Assembly (NCBI GenBank): GCA_022457065.1
Contig: JAJGBQ010000003.1
Span: 2,294,001-2,358,000, forward strand
Source: Curvularia sp. ZM96
Taxonomy: Eukaryota > Ascomycota > Dothideomycetes > Pleosporales > Pleosporaceae
Reading direction: 5' to 3'
Length of the DNA stretch: 64,000 nucleotides
The translations under genes were made by a program, and so were the position numbers. The notes beneath the pieces were generated by a model that saw nothing but the letters and a program-made list of their open reading frames with translations, was not told the origin of the DNA and made no database searches. This document shows positions 10,245 through 19,995 of this stretch, piece after piece (the stretch's first letter is position 1; each line of letters begins with the position of its first letter).

Positions 10245-12947
10245 TATAAGAGAGAGGCAGAAAAGAAGGATAACACCTCCCTCTACCAGTGGAAACGAGA
10301 GTATCTCTGTACGAAGAATCGATATCTTAGAGCTATTCGACAAGCCAAACAAGACCACTGGGAGGCCTTCCTCCAAAAAGACTCGCCTAAGGAGACCTTT
10401 AAAGCGCTAGCATACACAAAAGACAACCTTAGTACTCGAATACCTGCTATTAAAGGCAAGGAATCGTTTACTGAGAAGTGCAAGGCTTTTAGAGAGGATC
10501 TCTTTCCTCCGCCTCCTACGACAACGACCCCCTCCTTCTACACCTACAGAGGAGACAGCAGGTGGACCTGGCCTGCCCTGACAGAGGACGAACTCTCCTT
10601 TGCCTGCTGCAAAGTCAAGGCCACCTCACCAGGGCCTGATCTGATCAGCCAGGAGGTGATCCAAAAGGTCTACTTAGCGCAGCCAGAAGCTTTATTTGAG
10701 ATATACGCCACCCTCTTTAACCTAGGCTACCACCCAAGGTGCTGGAGAAAAGCAAAAGGAGTTATCTTGAAAAAGCCAAGAAAGACCGACTACTCGATCC
10801 CTAAGGCCTATAGAGTAATCTCGCTCCTAAACTGTCTAGGCAAAGTGCTAGAAAGGCTAGTAGCTAGAAGACTAGGCGCACTAGCGGAAACAACAGATCT
10901 ACTCCATCCCTCTCAACTAGGAGGAAGACTGAAGAAATCCGCTGTCGATGCTGCGCTACTCTTCTACAACAATATACAGCAGCAGAAAAGAAAGCAGAAA
11001 GTGACTACTACTATCTTTCTTGATATAAAAGGAGCCTTCGATCACGTCTCAAAAAACAAGCTTCTTGAAGTCATGAGAGACCAAGGCCTGCCCTGCTGTC
11101 TACTAGCCTGGACAAAGTCCTTTCTAGAGGATAGAGCACTACAGCTGTCCTTTGACGGACAGACTGAGGAGCCTCAGGAGATCTCGACAGGAACACCTCA
11201 AGGGAGCCCAGCTTCGCCTATCCTGTTTCTGCTCTACTCAAAGCCGCTATTCCAGGCGATCCAAGCGAGTGAGAGCATCTACTCCTCCTCCTATATAGAC
11301 GACCTCCAGATCTCGATATCGTCTACGTCAGTAAGGAAAAACATCAAGCTACTAGAAAAAGCGATCCAGAGTCTCTTTAGACTAGCAGAGGAGTCAGCCA
11401 TTCAATTCGATAGCTCAAAGACTGAACTAGTCAACTGGACAAGATCTAGAAAAGATCAAAGCAGAGTCCTTACCCTGCCAAATCAGGAAATAGTACAGTC
11501 TAAGGAGCTAGTAAGATGGCTAGGCATCTACTTCGATAGCAGTCTCAAGTTCAAGCACCATTGCCTTATTAGAAACCAGCAGGCTAGCGCAGCTTTTCAC
11601 CGCCTTAGCAGGCTAGCAAACTCAAACAAAGGCCTCTCGCCAAGAGCAGTACGACAGCTCTATCTAGCCTGCGTCACGAGCGTAGCAGACTATGGATGCC
11701 AAATCTTCTGGAAGGAGCAGCAGACAGCACTCAGCCAGAGACAAAAGCTGCAGAACCAAGCCTGCAGAAAAATTCTAGGATCCTTCAGAACCTCACCTGC
11801 TATACCTAGCGAGGTAGAAGCAGCTCTATACCCTCCTAGAGTCAGACTTAACAACGTCCTGCGACAATACGCCTTTAGAGCAAGAAAGCTAGCTCCTAGC
11901 CACCCCCTCAATGTCGCTATCGCTAGCAATCAAGGGAAGCAGCTAGAGCGTATCACTAAATCTATCTCAACAGCTCTATCAGACGATAGCGAGAAGATTC
12001 AGCACTACGCTTCTATGCCATGGAGCTCTACGACGCCCTACAAGACAAGAATATCTAAGAAGCCAAAAGAAGTCGAAGCGAAGCACCACAAGGAGCTACT
12101 AGAGGACAAGTACCTGCTATCTATCTACTCAGACGCCTCAGCTACAAGCAAGGGCAAAGGTATAGGAGTAGGAGTAGCCTTCTACAAAGGAGCTAGCCTA
12201 ATAGCTCAGGAAAAGGTCAATATAGGATACAACCAGCTAGTCTACAACGGAGAGCTAGAAGGGATTACCCTAGGCCTAGAGAAAGCTATCGATCTAGTAG
12301 AAGACTGTCTAGAAGTCAGAGTATATGCAGATAACCAGGCTGCAATATTTAGACTAAAGACTGCTTCCGACAACGCTGGACAAGAATGGCAACTTAGATG
12401 TATCAAGGCAGCAAAGAAGCTTCGAGAGAAAGGCCTAACACCCGCGATCTACTGGGTACCCGGCCACCAGGACGTTACAGGAAACGAGAAAGCAGACGCG
12501 CTAGCAAAGGAGGCAACAAAGCTAGATCCTAGCTCTAGTAGGACGAGTCTAGCTGTTATAGGCACACGGATAAAGCAGCTAGGCGAGCGAGAGTGGCTCA
12601 GCTATCTAGGACAATATAGGAGAAGAGCTATTGCGTTAAAATCTACTACTTACGCTGCAAAGTATAAGTGGAAGACTAGAAAGCAGATTGCGACTCCTCC
12701 TACTAGCAGAGACGTCTCAAGCGCCTTCTATCAGCTCAAGCTAGGCCACTGTTACCTAAGAGAGTTTCTCTTTAAGCGTGGCAAAGCAGACTCTAAAGTT
12801 TGCCCCTGCAACTATAGATCTACCCAAAATCCTGCACACATCCTCCTTAGCTGTACGCTATACAAGGAGGCTAGGACGAAGATGCAAGAAGCTAGTAAGG
12901 ATCCCCTATCGCTAGCCTTCTTACTACACACGAGCACAGGCATATAG
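10245..12947 (+). CDS. LINE ORF2 fragment: reverse transcriptase and RNase H
   Basis: The frame is open from the pogo junction to TAG at 12945-12947. No ATG precedes the RT domain, so the piece is translatable only through upstream fusion or an internal codon. RT blocks include the LKKPRKTDY...YRVISLLN region, GTPQGSPASP and the catalytic YIDD (about 11296-11307). The RNase H domain keeps SDASA, NGELEG, YADNQAA and GHQDVTGNEKADALAKEA, with all four metal-binding acidic positions. A terminal CPCN-x10-HILLSC knuckle ends the protein, as in fungal Tad-like elements. The product would copy LINE RNA into DNA at a nicked target. Confidence 0.8.
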   Translation, partial: YKREAEKKDNTSLYQWKREYLCTKNRYLRAIRQAKQDHWEAFLQKDSPKETFKALAYTKDNLSTRIPAIKGKESFTEKCKAFREDLFPPPPTTTTPSFYTYRGDSRWTWPALTEDELSFACCKVKATSPGPDLISQEVIQKVYLAQPEALFEIYATLFNLGYHPRCWRKAKGVILKKPRKTDYSIPKAYRVISLLNCLGKVLERLVARRLGALAETTDLLHPSQLGGRLKKSAVDAALLFYNNIQQQKRKQKVTTTIFLDIKGAFDHVSKNKLLEVMRDQGLPCCLLAWTKSFLEDRALQLSFDGQTEEPQEISTGTPQGSPASPILFLLYSKPLFQAIQASESIYSSSYIDDLQISISSTSVRKNIKLLEKAIQSLFRLAEESAIQFDSSKTELVNWTRSRKDQSRVLTLPNQEIVQSKELVRWLGIYFDSSLKFKHHCLIRNQQASAAFHRLSRLANSNKGLSPRAVRQLYLACVTSVADYGCQIFWKEQQTALSQRQKLQNQACRKILGSFRTSPAIPSEVEAALYPPRVRLNNVLRQYAFRARKLAPSHPLNVAIASNQGKQLERITKSISTALSDDSEKIQHYASMPWSSTTPYKTRISKKPKEVEAKHHKELLEDKYLLSIYSDASATSKGKGIGVGVAFYKGASLIAQEKVNIGYNQLVYNGELEGITLGLEKAIDLVEDCLEVRVYADNQAAIFRLKTASDNAGQEWQLRCIKAAKKLREKGLTPAIYWVPGHQDVTGNEKADALAKEATKLDPSSSRTSLAVIGTRIKQLGEREWLSYLGQYRRRAIALKSTTYAAKYKWKTRKQIATPPTSRDVSSAFYQLKLGHCYLREFLFKRGKADSKVCPCNYRSTQNPAHILLSCTLYKEARTKMQEASKDPLSLAFLLHTSTGI

Positions 12948-13245
12948 GCCACAATTGCCTTTATTGAGGAAACTAGGGCTGCAACACAGGCCTGGTACAA
13001 AGAAAACCTCAAGAACTAGGGCAACACCTATACTAGGTGCCCTCGCCATACACCCACTCCACCTCTCTCTTCTACCCGCAAGACCCCCTACTACCTCCCT
13101 CTACACTAGGCTACGAGCCTCACCTCGATTTAGATAGCCCCCTCCCCCACCTACCCCAAATTGATAGCACCACTTAGATACTTGTGAGTCTCACCAGCTT
13201 GCACGTCTTATATAGCCTTAGGGCTGACACAGGACGTTAAACCAA

Positions 13246-13279
<34 letters not shown>
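13246..13279 (+). repeat. (TAA)n microsatellite, LINE 3' tail
   Basis: About eleven AAT/TAA triplets follow the 3' untranslated region of the LINE. Simple TAA tails are common in I/Tad-type elements and mark the 3' end of the insertion. Confidence 0.8.
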
Positions 13280-13280
<1 letters not shown>

Positions 13281-13671
13281 AGAGAAGTTGTCCCACGCTT
13301 AGATACGGGATTATATGGCAAGAAAAATCGTGCGTGCATTTTAAGCACCTTTTTTAACCTTCCTTTTACATGCGATCGTTGTGGTAGTTCATCATACAGT
13401 GCTTAGCGAATGCGGCTTCCCCTTGAACGCAGTTGCGCCGAAGTTTGCGCCACACCGCAGACAGTGATCATGGCGCCCCACCTGGCAGATACCGTACGGC
13501 ACAGGGCCAACCAGTCTGCACACATGCGATAAGCAGCCAATAACTTATAACGTATCTCACGGGTATGCAATATGCGAACCTCACTCAGCAATGAGCTACA
13601 GCTGACTTTAACATTCCCTAAAGTGCGCTTAGCAATCGCCTAAGGAAAAGGCAGTCTAAAAACGATTGGAA

Positions 13672-13830
13672 GCCTAAATCAATAAAGCTCCCTGCTACAA
13701 AGAGGAGACAATTGTCCAGCATATCCTTGATATTAATGCGCGAGATTTTTCGCTCCGACAGGCCGCAACGGAAGATACGGCTAATTCTCTACTGGCTAAG
13801 CGACATCGCAGTTTAGTCGGTCAATACGGT
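13672..13830 (+). pseudogene. Pogo transposase HTH remnant, left-arm copy
   Basis: With one frame correction, this stretch encodes PKSIKL...EETIVQHILDINARDFSLRQA...ANSLLAKRH (blocks), matching the N-terminal DNA-binding region of pogo transposases such as the one at 8988. It lies just inside the outer end. This suggests the outer element was itself a pogo transposon that lost its catalytic part and acquired other DNA. Confidence 0.65.
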
Positions 13831-14015
13831 AGTGCGCAGCTCAGTTGCCGCTTACGTTAATGCAAGTTTATTCTATATCTATTTAAGCTTGTTGATTAAA
13901 AGTGTTTTTAGTATACGCGAAACAGCAAGCAAATTAAGCATAGAAATGATAGATATATTGTCGTTTTCTACAATCTCCGCCAACGTTTCACTGCGCGAAC
14001 TCAGACAGTCACTAT

Positions 14016-14504
14016 CTAGCAGCACGAAGTGGCATCTGGTCCGGCTCCACCAGCCCAGTTGAATATTATAGCCTTATTGAAGGCGATGTCGCTGTTACTG
14101 TAACTCTGGCAGCGCCATCCGAGTTCCTGTTGGGTAGTTAGTATTGGGAAACCTATGGACTGGATAAAGGACTAGACGAGAGGAAACCTACCGTGCAACT
14201 GTTACAAATCTTCACACACATGTTCGTGCTCGCTCGCCAATTATACGACCTCCAATTTCCCTGTATTTTGCCACTAAAAGACAGTCGTTAGTATTGCTAG
14301 CTTGAAAACTTTTTAATCTGGTTGTACGTACAAGCTGGTCTAGAAGGACTGTGTCAATAATACTAGTTTTGACGCTTAGTTAAGATACCTTAGAGAACTT
14401 ACTTTGACATTGCATTGTCCGTTCATGTTGGTACTAGAGCAGGCCCTAAACTCTGCTGCAGAAGCAGAGACGGCAAGAATAGAAACAACAGCAGCAAGTT
14501 TCAT
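14016..14504 (-). CDS. Small secreted eight-cysteine protein gene, left-arm copy (candidate effector)
   Basis: Mirror copy of the right-arm gene. By the symmetry of the palindrome the exons are 14504-14403, 14260-14192 and 14126-14016, with a TATAAAA box at 14608-14614. The predicted product is 93 aa with a secretion signal and eight cysteines. See the right-arm entry for the reasoning. Both copies face inward-to-outward in opposite directions, away from the inner pogo element. Confidence 0.65.
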
Positions 14505-15314
14505 TCTGCAGGATTAGTGGTATGTATTGGCAAAGTAAGCTAAAAGCGAATGCAATTAAAGAGGGAGGTTGGTGTAGGAAATATATCTACAGCGAGAAAC
14601 AATATCCTTTTATACTTTTTAGATCTCTCTCTAACACTATTCTGTAGTGTCCATAAGTACTGCCTCAATGCTTTCGATTGGGTCCTAGAGGGGACATGCA
14701 ACCAATGGTAGATAGTAGGCAGAGTTGCACGCAGCCCACAAAAACAAAAGTGGATGTGGAGCAAGGCGAGGCGTCTTCGGATATGCAGTGTTCTTCCAGG
14801 AACTTGACTAGTGAGTCAAGTCGCCCGATTAAAAGTCGACCTGAACACATGCATGAAGAAGACACATGCGTCTGTCACAAACATTTCAGCTCACTACACT
14901 GCCCACGACTGAGCTGAACGAATTGTTGATGAGCATTTCATCTCCGATGGAATTTAATGCGGGGCGCGCTGCCTAGTCGAACCGAGGCGGGGTAATTGCT
15001 CACTAAGATACTCGCGATCAGCACATCTGCCCTAGTGTGCTGCACATGTGATCCTGAACTACTTTCTTGGTGCAGCTCAACTTTACAGCTCGCTAAGGCT
15101 GGAAGCGATACAGTGCTGACCGAAATTGGTTTCCGGTTCTTACATATCGTTTGTTCGTAGCGCACTATCACACCTCAGGGCGCTTACTAGATACGTGCTA
15201 GCGCAACACAAAGTCTCCGTTGTATACAACCATATCTATTGGCTGATAGATCCTGCAGCTCATGCTAGTGCTAACAGCGTCGAGACCCGCCGTTAGAATC
15301 ATTGATGGCCGGTA

Positions 15315-17424
15315 CCGTGTCCGTGCACCCAATGCTCGGATTCAGCCAATGTACGCCGAACACCGGTTCAGCTGAAAATGAGGCTACAAATCCACCCACA
15401 ATAGCTATTATTACGGAATTTTGTAGATTTGTAGTAATTAGATGCTTTTGATTAGCTTGTGCTATTTATATTTACTTGGTAACTTGATGTTGCGGCCGCG
15501 ACGGGTGGTTACTGGTGGAGAAGCTGGTACAGCCCCTAATGACTCCTTAACAGCCGCAGCAGCAACAACGCGTTTCTGACGCTTCTTGCTCTGGCTAGAG
15601 GGCTGAGAAGTTTTCCTCTTACCCTTTTGGGGTAATTGGGGAGTTTCTGTAGCGCTTTGGGCCTCTCGCTGGCGGGCGCGCTCAGCTACTTGCCTAGTCT
15701 TCTCGGCCTTCTCCTCCCTTACCACTTTGGCCACCTCTCGCGCCACACGCTTCTCCTCAGCCATCTTTAGCTTGTACAGCTTAGCAGCTTTCTTCAGCTC
15801 AGATCTCTCGGCTTTTTGAGTTGTAGCTCTTTCTCCTCACGCTTCTTTGCAGCCTCACGGGCACGTGCCTCTCTAATCTTCCTTGGTGACCAGACTACAG
15901 CTCCACCGTGATACTCCTGACACTGCTGAAGATCAAGAGGCTTACTACGCTTCTTGTGCTTCTTCGTGACAGCTAGCGCCTTCTTAAGCCCCTCTATCTC
16001 ATGGTGGAGTAGCTGGTTCTGAACTGAGAGGTGGTGGAATGATTGGCTAAGCTTCCGCGCGTCCTTACTACTCTGATCTTTTACTACAGCTCATGTGAAC
16101 GGTCAACTTTGCGCCATTCAGACCCGCTAAGTACTGAAGTAGAGCCCTCCCGCGATCTCTGCTCATCTTGACCAAAGTTACTAAACCTTTGGTGTATAAC
16201 GTCTGGGTTGACTGGTGATATACCCGTTGCTTCAAAAGATTTGAGTATAGTCTCTTGCTTAAAAGAGCTTATCCAGCCTTTCCAGAAGAGCGGAAAAAAG
16301 TCTCCTTTTGTGACCTGGAGCAGTCCTTGGCTTCTATGAAGGTAGCTTGACAGCTTAGCTGCGTACGCAGTTGAGAGAGGCTTGAATAACACTACATCAA
16401 GCGGCTGCAGCGTATGGGTTGAATGAGGCGGAAAGATGGCTAGAATTATCTTGCTCTGGTCGCAGTACTCGATAAAGTCCATTGTTAGATGAGATCTATG
16501 GCCATTAAGGATAAGCAGCCGGTAAGATTGCCGGGCCTTAGCCTTAGTATAGCGATTAAACACCTGTTCGAGCCAAGCAAGCCTAATATTATTGTTCGTC
16601 CAGCCTGAGGGTGATTGGGTGACGTGTACTGAGTGCTCTCCAGCCTTGATATCCTCAATCCAGCTCGATTGGATCGCTCCACTAGCCGCCTGGTAGATGA
16701 GGCTTGGCGGCAACGCTGATCCATCAGCGCACATGCATGCTAGGAGGGTAATCCACTCGCGTGAGCTATCTTGGAGAGTAGCTGTAACCTCCTTCTCCCA
16801 CATCCGCCTACTGAAGACTCGCTTTGATCGGCCAGTGATACTAATTAAGAAGCCCTTCTCGTCTATATTGTACGTGTAGCGGGGCTTAATATTGTATTGG
16901 CTTAATCTTCTCACGCAGAAGATCGAAGTACAGGCTGTATTTAGCCGCTGAATTAGCCTGGTGGCGATTGCGGTCTATGCCGGTTGCCCAGCGTGAAACA
17001 AGATGGACGCTGTGTCGGTTGATAACGTGCGTAACCCAGTTCTCGCTCACAGGCTCCTTAGCCACATAGGACGCAAAACACTTGATCATCTCTCGTGTAG
17101 GTGATAAACGTCGCTCTGTAAGCCCTTTGATATATTGTACCAGCTCCCGTTCTTGCTGTAGGCTTAGTTTTTGTTGCGTAACTGCAGAAGCTGTGCGTGA
17201 CGTTGTAACAGCTCGATGCCTTCGCGATAGCGTAGAACGGGCAACACCATACTTAGCAGCTATCGTAGTATAACAGAGATCGTCTCCAAGTTTTAGCGAT
17301 TTGATTTCAGCTAGCGCAGCTTCAATTGGACTAATGTTGGTGAAGTTACATCGTATTGAAGTTTGGGCTGTTTTGGTGTTCGGCGTACATTGGCTGAATC
17401 CGAGCATTGGGTGCACGGACACGG
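15315..17424 (-). mobile_element. Inner pogo/Fot1-like transposon, 2,110 bp, with 50-bp inverted ends
   Basis: Inverted ends 15315-15364 and 17375-17424 (starting CCGTGTCCGTGCACCC) lie directly inside TA on both sides (15313-15314, 17425-17426). About 2.1 kb with 50-bp ends is a normal size for a Fot1-like element. It sits exactly at the axis of the palindrome, so its two flanks are mirror images of each other. Confidence 0.8.
15462..17407 (-). pseudogene. Inner pogo transposase, broken by frameshifts
   Basis: Reading from an ATG at 17407: an HTH region (IEAALAEI, YTTIAAKYGVARSTLSRRHR) and a CENP-B-like region reach a stop near 16889. The next frame, from about 16914, carries the DDE core: YNIDEKGF, LLILNGHRSH and LQPLDVVLFKP. 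A stop follows at 16084-16086. A third piece (to 15462) is a basic coiled-coil tail (KMAEEKRVAREVAKVVREEK) typical of pogo C-termini. At least three frame breaks (near 16905, 16080 and 15825) make it non-functional as read, although the DDE residues remain. Confidence 0.8.
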
Positions 17425-18124
17425 TACCGGCCATCAATGATTCTAACGGCGGGTCTCGACGCTGTTAGCACTAGCATGAGCTGCAGGATCTATCAGCCAA
17501 TAGATATGGTTGTATACAACGGAGACTTTGTGTTGCGCTAGCACGTATCTAGTAAGCGCCCTGAGGTGTGATAGTGCGCTACGAACAAACGATATGTAAG
17601 AACCGGAAACCAATTTCGGTCAGCACTGTATCGCTTCCAGCCTTAGCGAGCTGTAAAGTTGAGCTGCACCAAGAAAGTAGTTCAGGATCACATGTGCAGC
17701 ACACTAGGGCAGATGTGCTGATCGCGAGTATCTTAGTGAGCAATTACCCCGCCTCGGTTCGACTAGGCAGCGCGCCCCGCATTAAATTCCATCGGAGATG
17801 AAATGCTCATCAACAATTCGTTCAGCTCAGTCGTGGGCAGTGTAGTGAGCTGAAATGTTTGTGACAGACGCATGTGTCTTCTTCATGCATGTGTTCAGGT
17901 CGACTTTTAATCGGGCGACTTGACTCACTAGTCAAGTTCCTGGAAGAACACTGCATATCCGAAGACGCCTCGCCTTGCTCCACATCCACTTTTGTTTTTG
18001 TGGGCTGCGTGCAACTCTGCCTACTATCTACCATTGGTTGCATGTCCCCTCTAGGACCCAATCGAAAGCATTGAGGCAGTACTTATGGACACTACAGAAT
18101 AGTGTTAGAGAGAGATCTAAAAAG

Positions 18125-18131
18125 TATAAAA
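18125..18131 (+). promoter_or_regulatory. TATA box of the secreted-protein gene
   Basis: TATAAAA 104 bp before the ATG at 18235; the mirror is at 14608-14614. Both copies therefore keep a complete proximal promoter. Confidence 0.6.
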
Positions 18132-18234
18132 GGATATTGTTTCTCGCTGTAGATATATTTCCTACACCAACCTCCCTCTTTAATTGCATTCGCTTTTAGC
18201 TTACTTTGCCAATACATACCACTAATCCTGCAGA

Positions 18235-18723
18235 ATGAAACTTGCTGCTGTTGTTTCTATTCTTGCCGTCTCTGCTTCTGCAGCAGAGTTTAGGGCCTGC
18301 TCTAGTACCAACATGAACGGACAATGCAATGTCAAAGTAAGTTCTCTAAGGTATCTTAACTAAGCGTCAAAACTAGTATTATTGACACAGTCCTTCTAGA
18401 CCAGCTTGTACGTACAACCAGATTAAAAAGTTTTCAAGCTAGCAATACTAACGACTGTCTTTTAGTGGCAAAATACAGGGAAATTGGAGGTCGTATAATT
18501 GGCGAGCGAGCACGAACATGTGTGTGAAGATTTGTAACAGTTGCACGGTAGGTTTCCTCTCGTCTAGTCCTTTATCCAGTCCATAGGTTTCCCAATACTA
18601 ACTACCCAACAGGAACTCGGATGGCGCTGCCAGAGTTACAGTAACAGCGACATCGCCTTCAATAAGGCTATAATATTCAACTGGGCTGGTGGAGCCGGAC
18701 CAGATGCCACTTCGTGCTGCTAG
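18235..18723 (+). CDS. Small secreted eight-cysteine protein gene, right-arm copy (candidate effector)
   Basis: Exons 18235-18336, 18479-18547 and 18613-18723 join in phase 0 to 34 + 23 + 36 codons (93 aa). Intron 1 has donor GTAAGT, branch TACTAAC (18446-18452) and acceptor TACAG; an alternative TTTAG at 18465 would shift the frame into a stop. Intron 2 has GTAGGT, branch TACTAAC and acceptor AACAG. The product begins MKLAAV, has a hydrophobic stretch, then a small-residue cleavage site (ASA). The mature part holds eight cysteines, two, three and three per exon, ending in Cys-Cys. Size, signal and paired cysteines fit an apoplastic fungal effector or antimicrobial-like protein. I recognise no family, and toxicity or host role is unknown. 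The splice-dependent structure explains why no long open frame is visible. Confidence 0.65.
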
Positions 18724-18908
18724 ATAGTGACTGTCTGAGTTCGCGCAGTGAAACGTTGGCGGAGATTGTAGAAAACGACAATATATCTATCATTTCTATG
18801 CTTAATTTGCTTGCTGTTTCGCGTATACTAAAAACACTTTTAATCAACAAGCTTAAATAGATATAGAATAAACTTGCATTAACGTAAGCGGCAACTGAGC
18901 TGCGCACT

Positions 18909-19067
18909 ACCGTATTGACCGACTAAACTGCGATGTCGCTTAGCCAGTAGAGAATTAGCCGTATCTTCCGTTGCGGCCTGTCGGAGCGAAAAATCTCGCG
19001 CATTAATATCAAGGATATGCTGGACAATTGTCTCCTCTTTGTAGCAGGGAGCTTTATTGATTTAGGC
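18909..19067 (-). pseudogene. Pogo transposase HTH remnant, right-arm copy
   Basis: Mirror of 13672-13830; the same degraded N-terminal transposase segment on the opposite strand. Confidence 0.65.
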
Positions 19068-19344
19068 TTCCAATCGTTTTTAGACTGCCTTTTCCTTAGG
19101 CGATTGCTAAGCGCACTTTAGGGAATGTTAAAGTCAGCTGTAGCTCATTGCTGAGTGAGGTTCGCATATTGCATACCCGTGAGATACGTTATAAGTTATT
19201 GGCTGCTTATCGCATGTGTGCAGACTGGTTGGCCCTGTGCCGTACGGTATCTGCCAGGTGGGGCGCCATGATCACTGTCTGCGGTGTGGCGCAAACTTCG
19301 GCGCAACTGCGTTCAAGGGGAAGCCGCATTCGCTAAGCACTGTA

Positions 19345-19626
19345 TATAACTGCTGCTATGGCTCAGCTGCAATTGCCGCCGTCGCATCCTTGCATGCACT
19401 GCGATAGTTCGCTATAGCTACGACGTTCCGCCATAGCCGCAGTTGCATCCTTGTAGCAGCTGCGATAGAAGCCTATGGTCCTTGCGATCCGATTGGTCAC
19501 TTTCCAGACATAGAGACGGACGTTGATCAACGTGTCCACCTCTATAAGTAGTTCAAGCTAGCCTACGAAATACGTGCAACCCAACTTTCAACGACTTGAA
19601 ACTCGCAGAACTGCTATCTAAGTAAC
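19345..19626. other. Intergenic with imperfect repeats; 5' flank of an orphan gene
   Basis: Two direct copies of a GCATCCTTG...CTGCGATAG pattern occur at about 19370-19475. A GATCCGATTGGTCA stretch at about 19486 matches the MITE at 32245-32386, so a piece of that family is present. CTATAAGTA at about 19543 may be the TATA element of the next gene. Confidence 0.4.
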
Positions 19627-19995
19627 ATGCCAATAAGATGGAGGCCTTCTAAATCTATCCGAGCGTTCATCAATGAACACGACTATATCTATTTCAAAGA
19701 GAGGAATCGTTATTATGAAGGCAGAGTCTTTAACGATAAGGGCCGATTTAGTGAGCAAATAACAGTAGACAACGAGCGCGAGATACACGACGTTGAGGGG
19801 ACCTTAGAGGTTCAAAGGCAACTCTTATTCAAGCTAGCCGCGCTTGAAAATCAAGTGACTGGAGAATCTGAAAACAGTATGCACCGGAGGCGTATTGACG
19901 CTCTTAGAGCAGACACAGTCCAAGCAATACAAAAGACTTGGAATCAGAGTAGTCGGTCTACTGCCTATCGGAAATCACTTTATGTGATGCGTTGA
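19627..19995 (+). CDS. Orphan 122-aa protein, paralogue of the 31.4 kb gene
   Basis: Single open frame of 122 aa starting MPIRWRPSKSIRAFI. It aligns end to end, with roughly half of its residues identical by eye, to the 121-aa product at 31370-31735. The strongest blocks are GRVFNDKG, IHDVEG-LEVQRQLLFKLA and LRADTVQAIQKTWNQ. It is mostly hydrophilic and probably helical in the middle, with no signal peptide or membrane segment. Retention of length and motifs in two diverged copies argues for selection. I do not recognise the family; it may travel with mobile DNA, since both copies sit among transposons. Confidence 0.65.
   Translation: MPIRWRPSKSIRAFINEHDYIYFKERNRYYEGRVFNDKGRFSEQITVDNEREIHDVEGTLEVQRQLLFKLAALENQVTGESENSMHRRRIDALRADTVQAIQKTWNQSSRSTAYRKSLYVMR

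Larger units (their letters stand above)
10245..13279 (+). mobile_element. 5'-truncated LINE retrotransposon (Tad/I-like, with RNase H)
   Basis: The element starts inside ORF2 and ends in a (TAA)n tail at 13246-13279. ORF1 and the endonuclease domain are missing, the usual result of incomplete target-primed reverse transcription. It lies in the decayed pogo element, and the junction is within about 15 bp of 10245. No clean target-site duplication could be read. It has no obvious RIP-type stops, unlike its host element, so it appears younger. Confidence 0.75.
13397..15314 (+). repeat. Left arm of the palindrome
   Basis: 1,918 bp from the outer end CAGTGCTTAG to the TA before the inner pogo. 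It is the mirror of 17425-19342. I saw no mismatch or indel in the stretches compared, and translated frames on the two arms are identical. Confidence 0.85.
13397..19342. mobile_element. 5.9-kb palindromic transposon: two ~1.92-kb mirror arms around a pogo element, carrying two secreted-protein genes
   Basis: The left half 13397-15364 and right half 17375-19342 are equal in length (1,968 bp) and reverse complements wherever I compared them; positions map by x to 32739-x. The outer ends are CAGTGCTTAGCGAATGCGG, each directly bounded by TA (13395-13396 and 19343-19344), as for a Tc1/mariner-pogo insertion. The central 2.1 kb is a separate pogo element with its own inverted ends. Each arm holds, from outside in, a decayed pogo HTH fragment, an eight-cysteine secreted-protein gene and the flank of the inner pogo. 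The ends resemble the small MITE at 2925-3115. Confidence 0.85.
17425..19342 (-). repeat. Right arm of the palindrome
   Basis: 1,918 bp mirror of 13397-15314, ending at CGCTAAGCACTG and followed by TA at 19343-19344. Its gene content is the same as the left arm, on the opposite strand. Confidence 0.85.

Noticed and set aside
14540..18199. Identical 66-79-aa frames on both arms of the palindrome
   Set aside because: They overlap the promoter and introns of the secreted-protein gene or have no features; identity reflects only the duplication.
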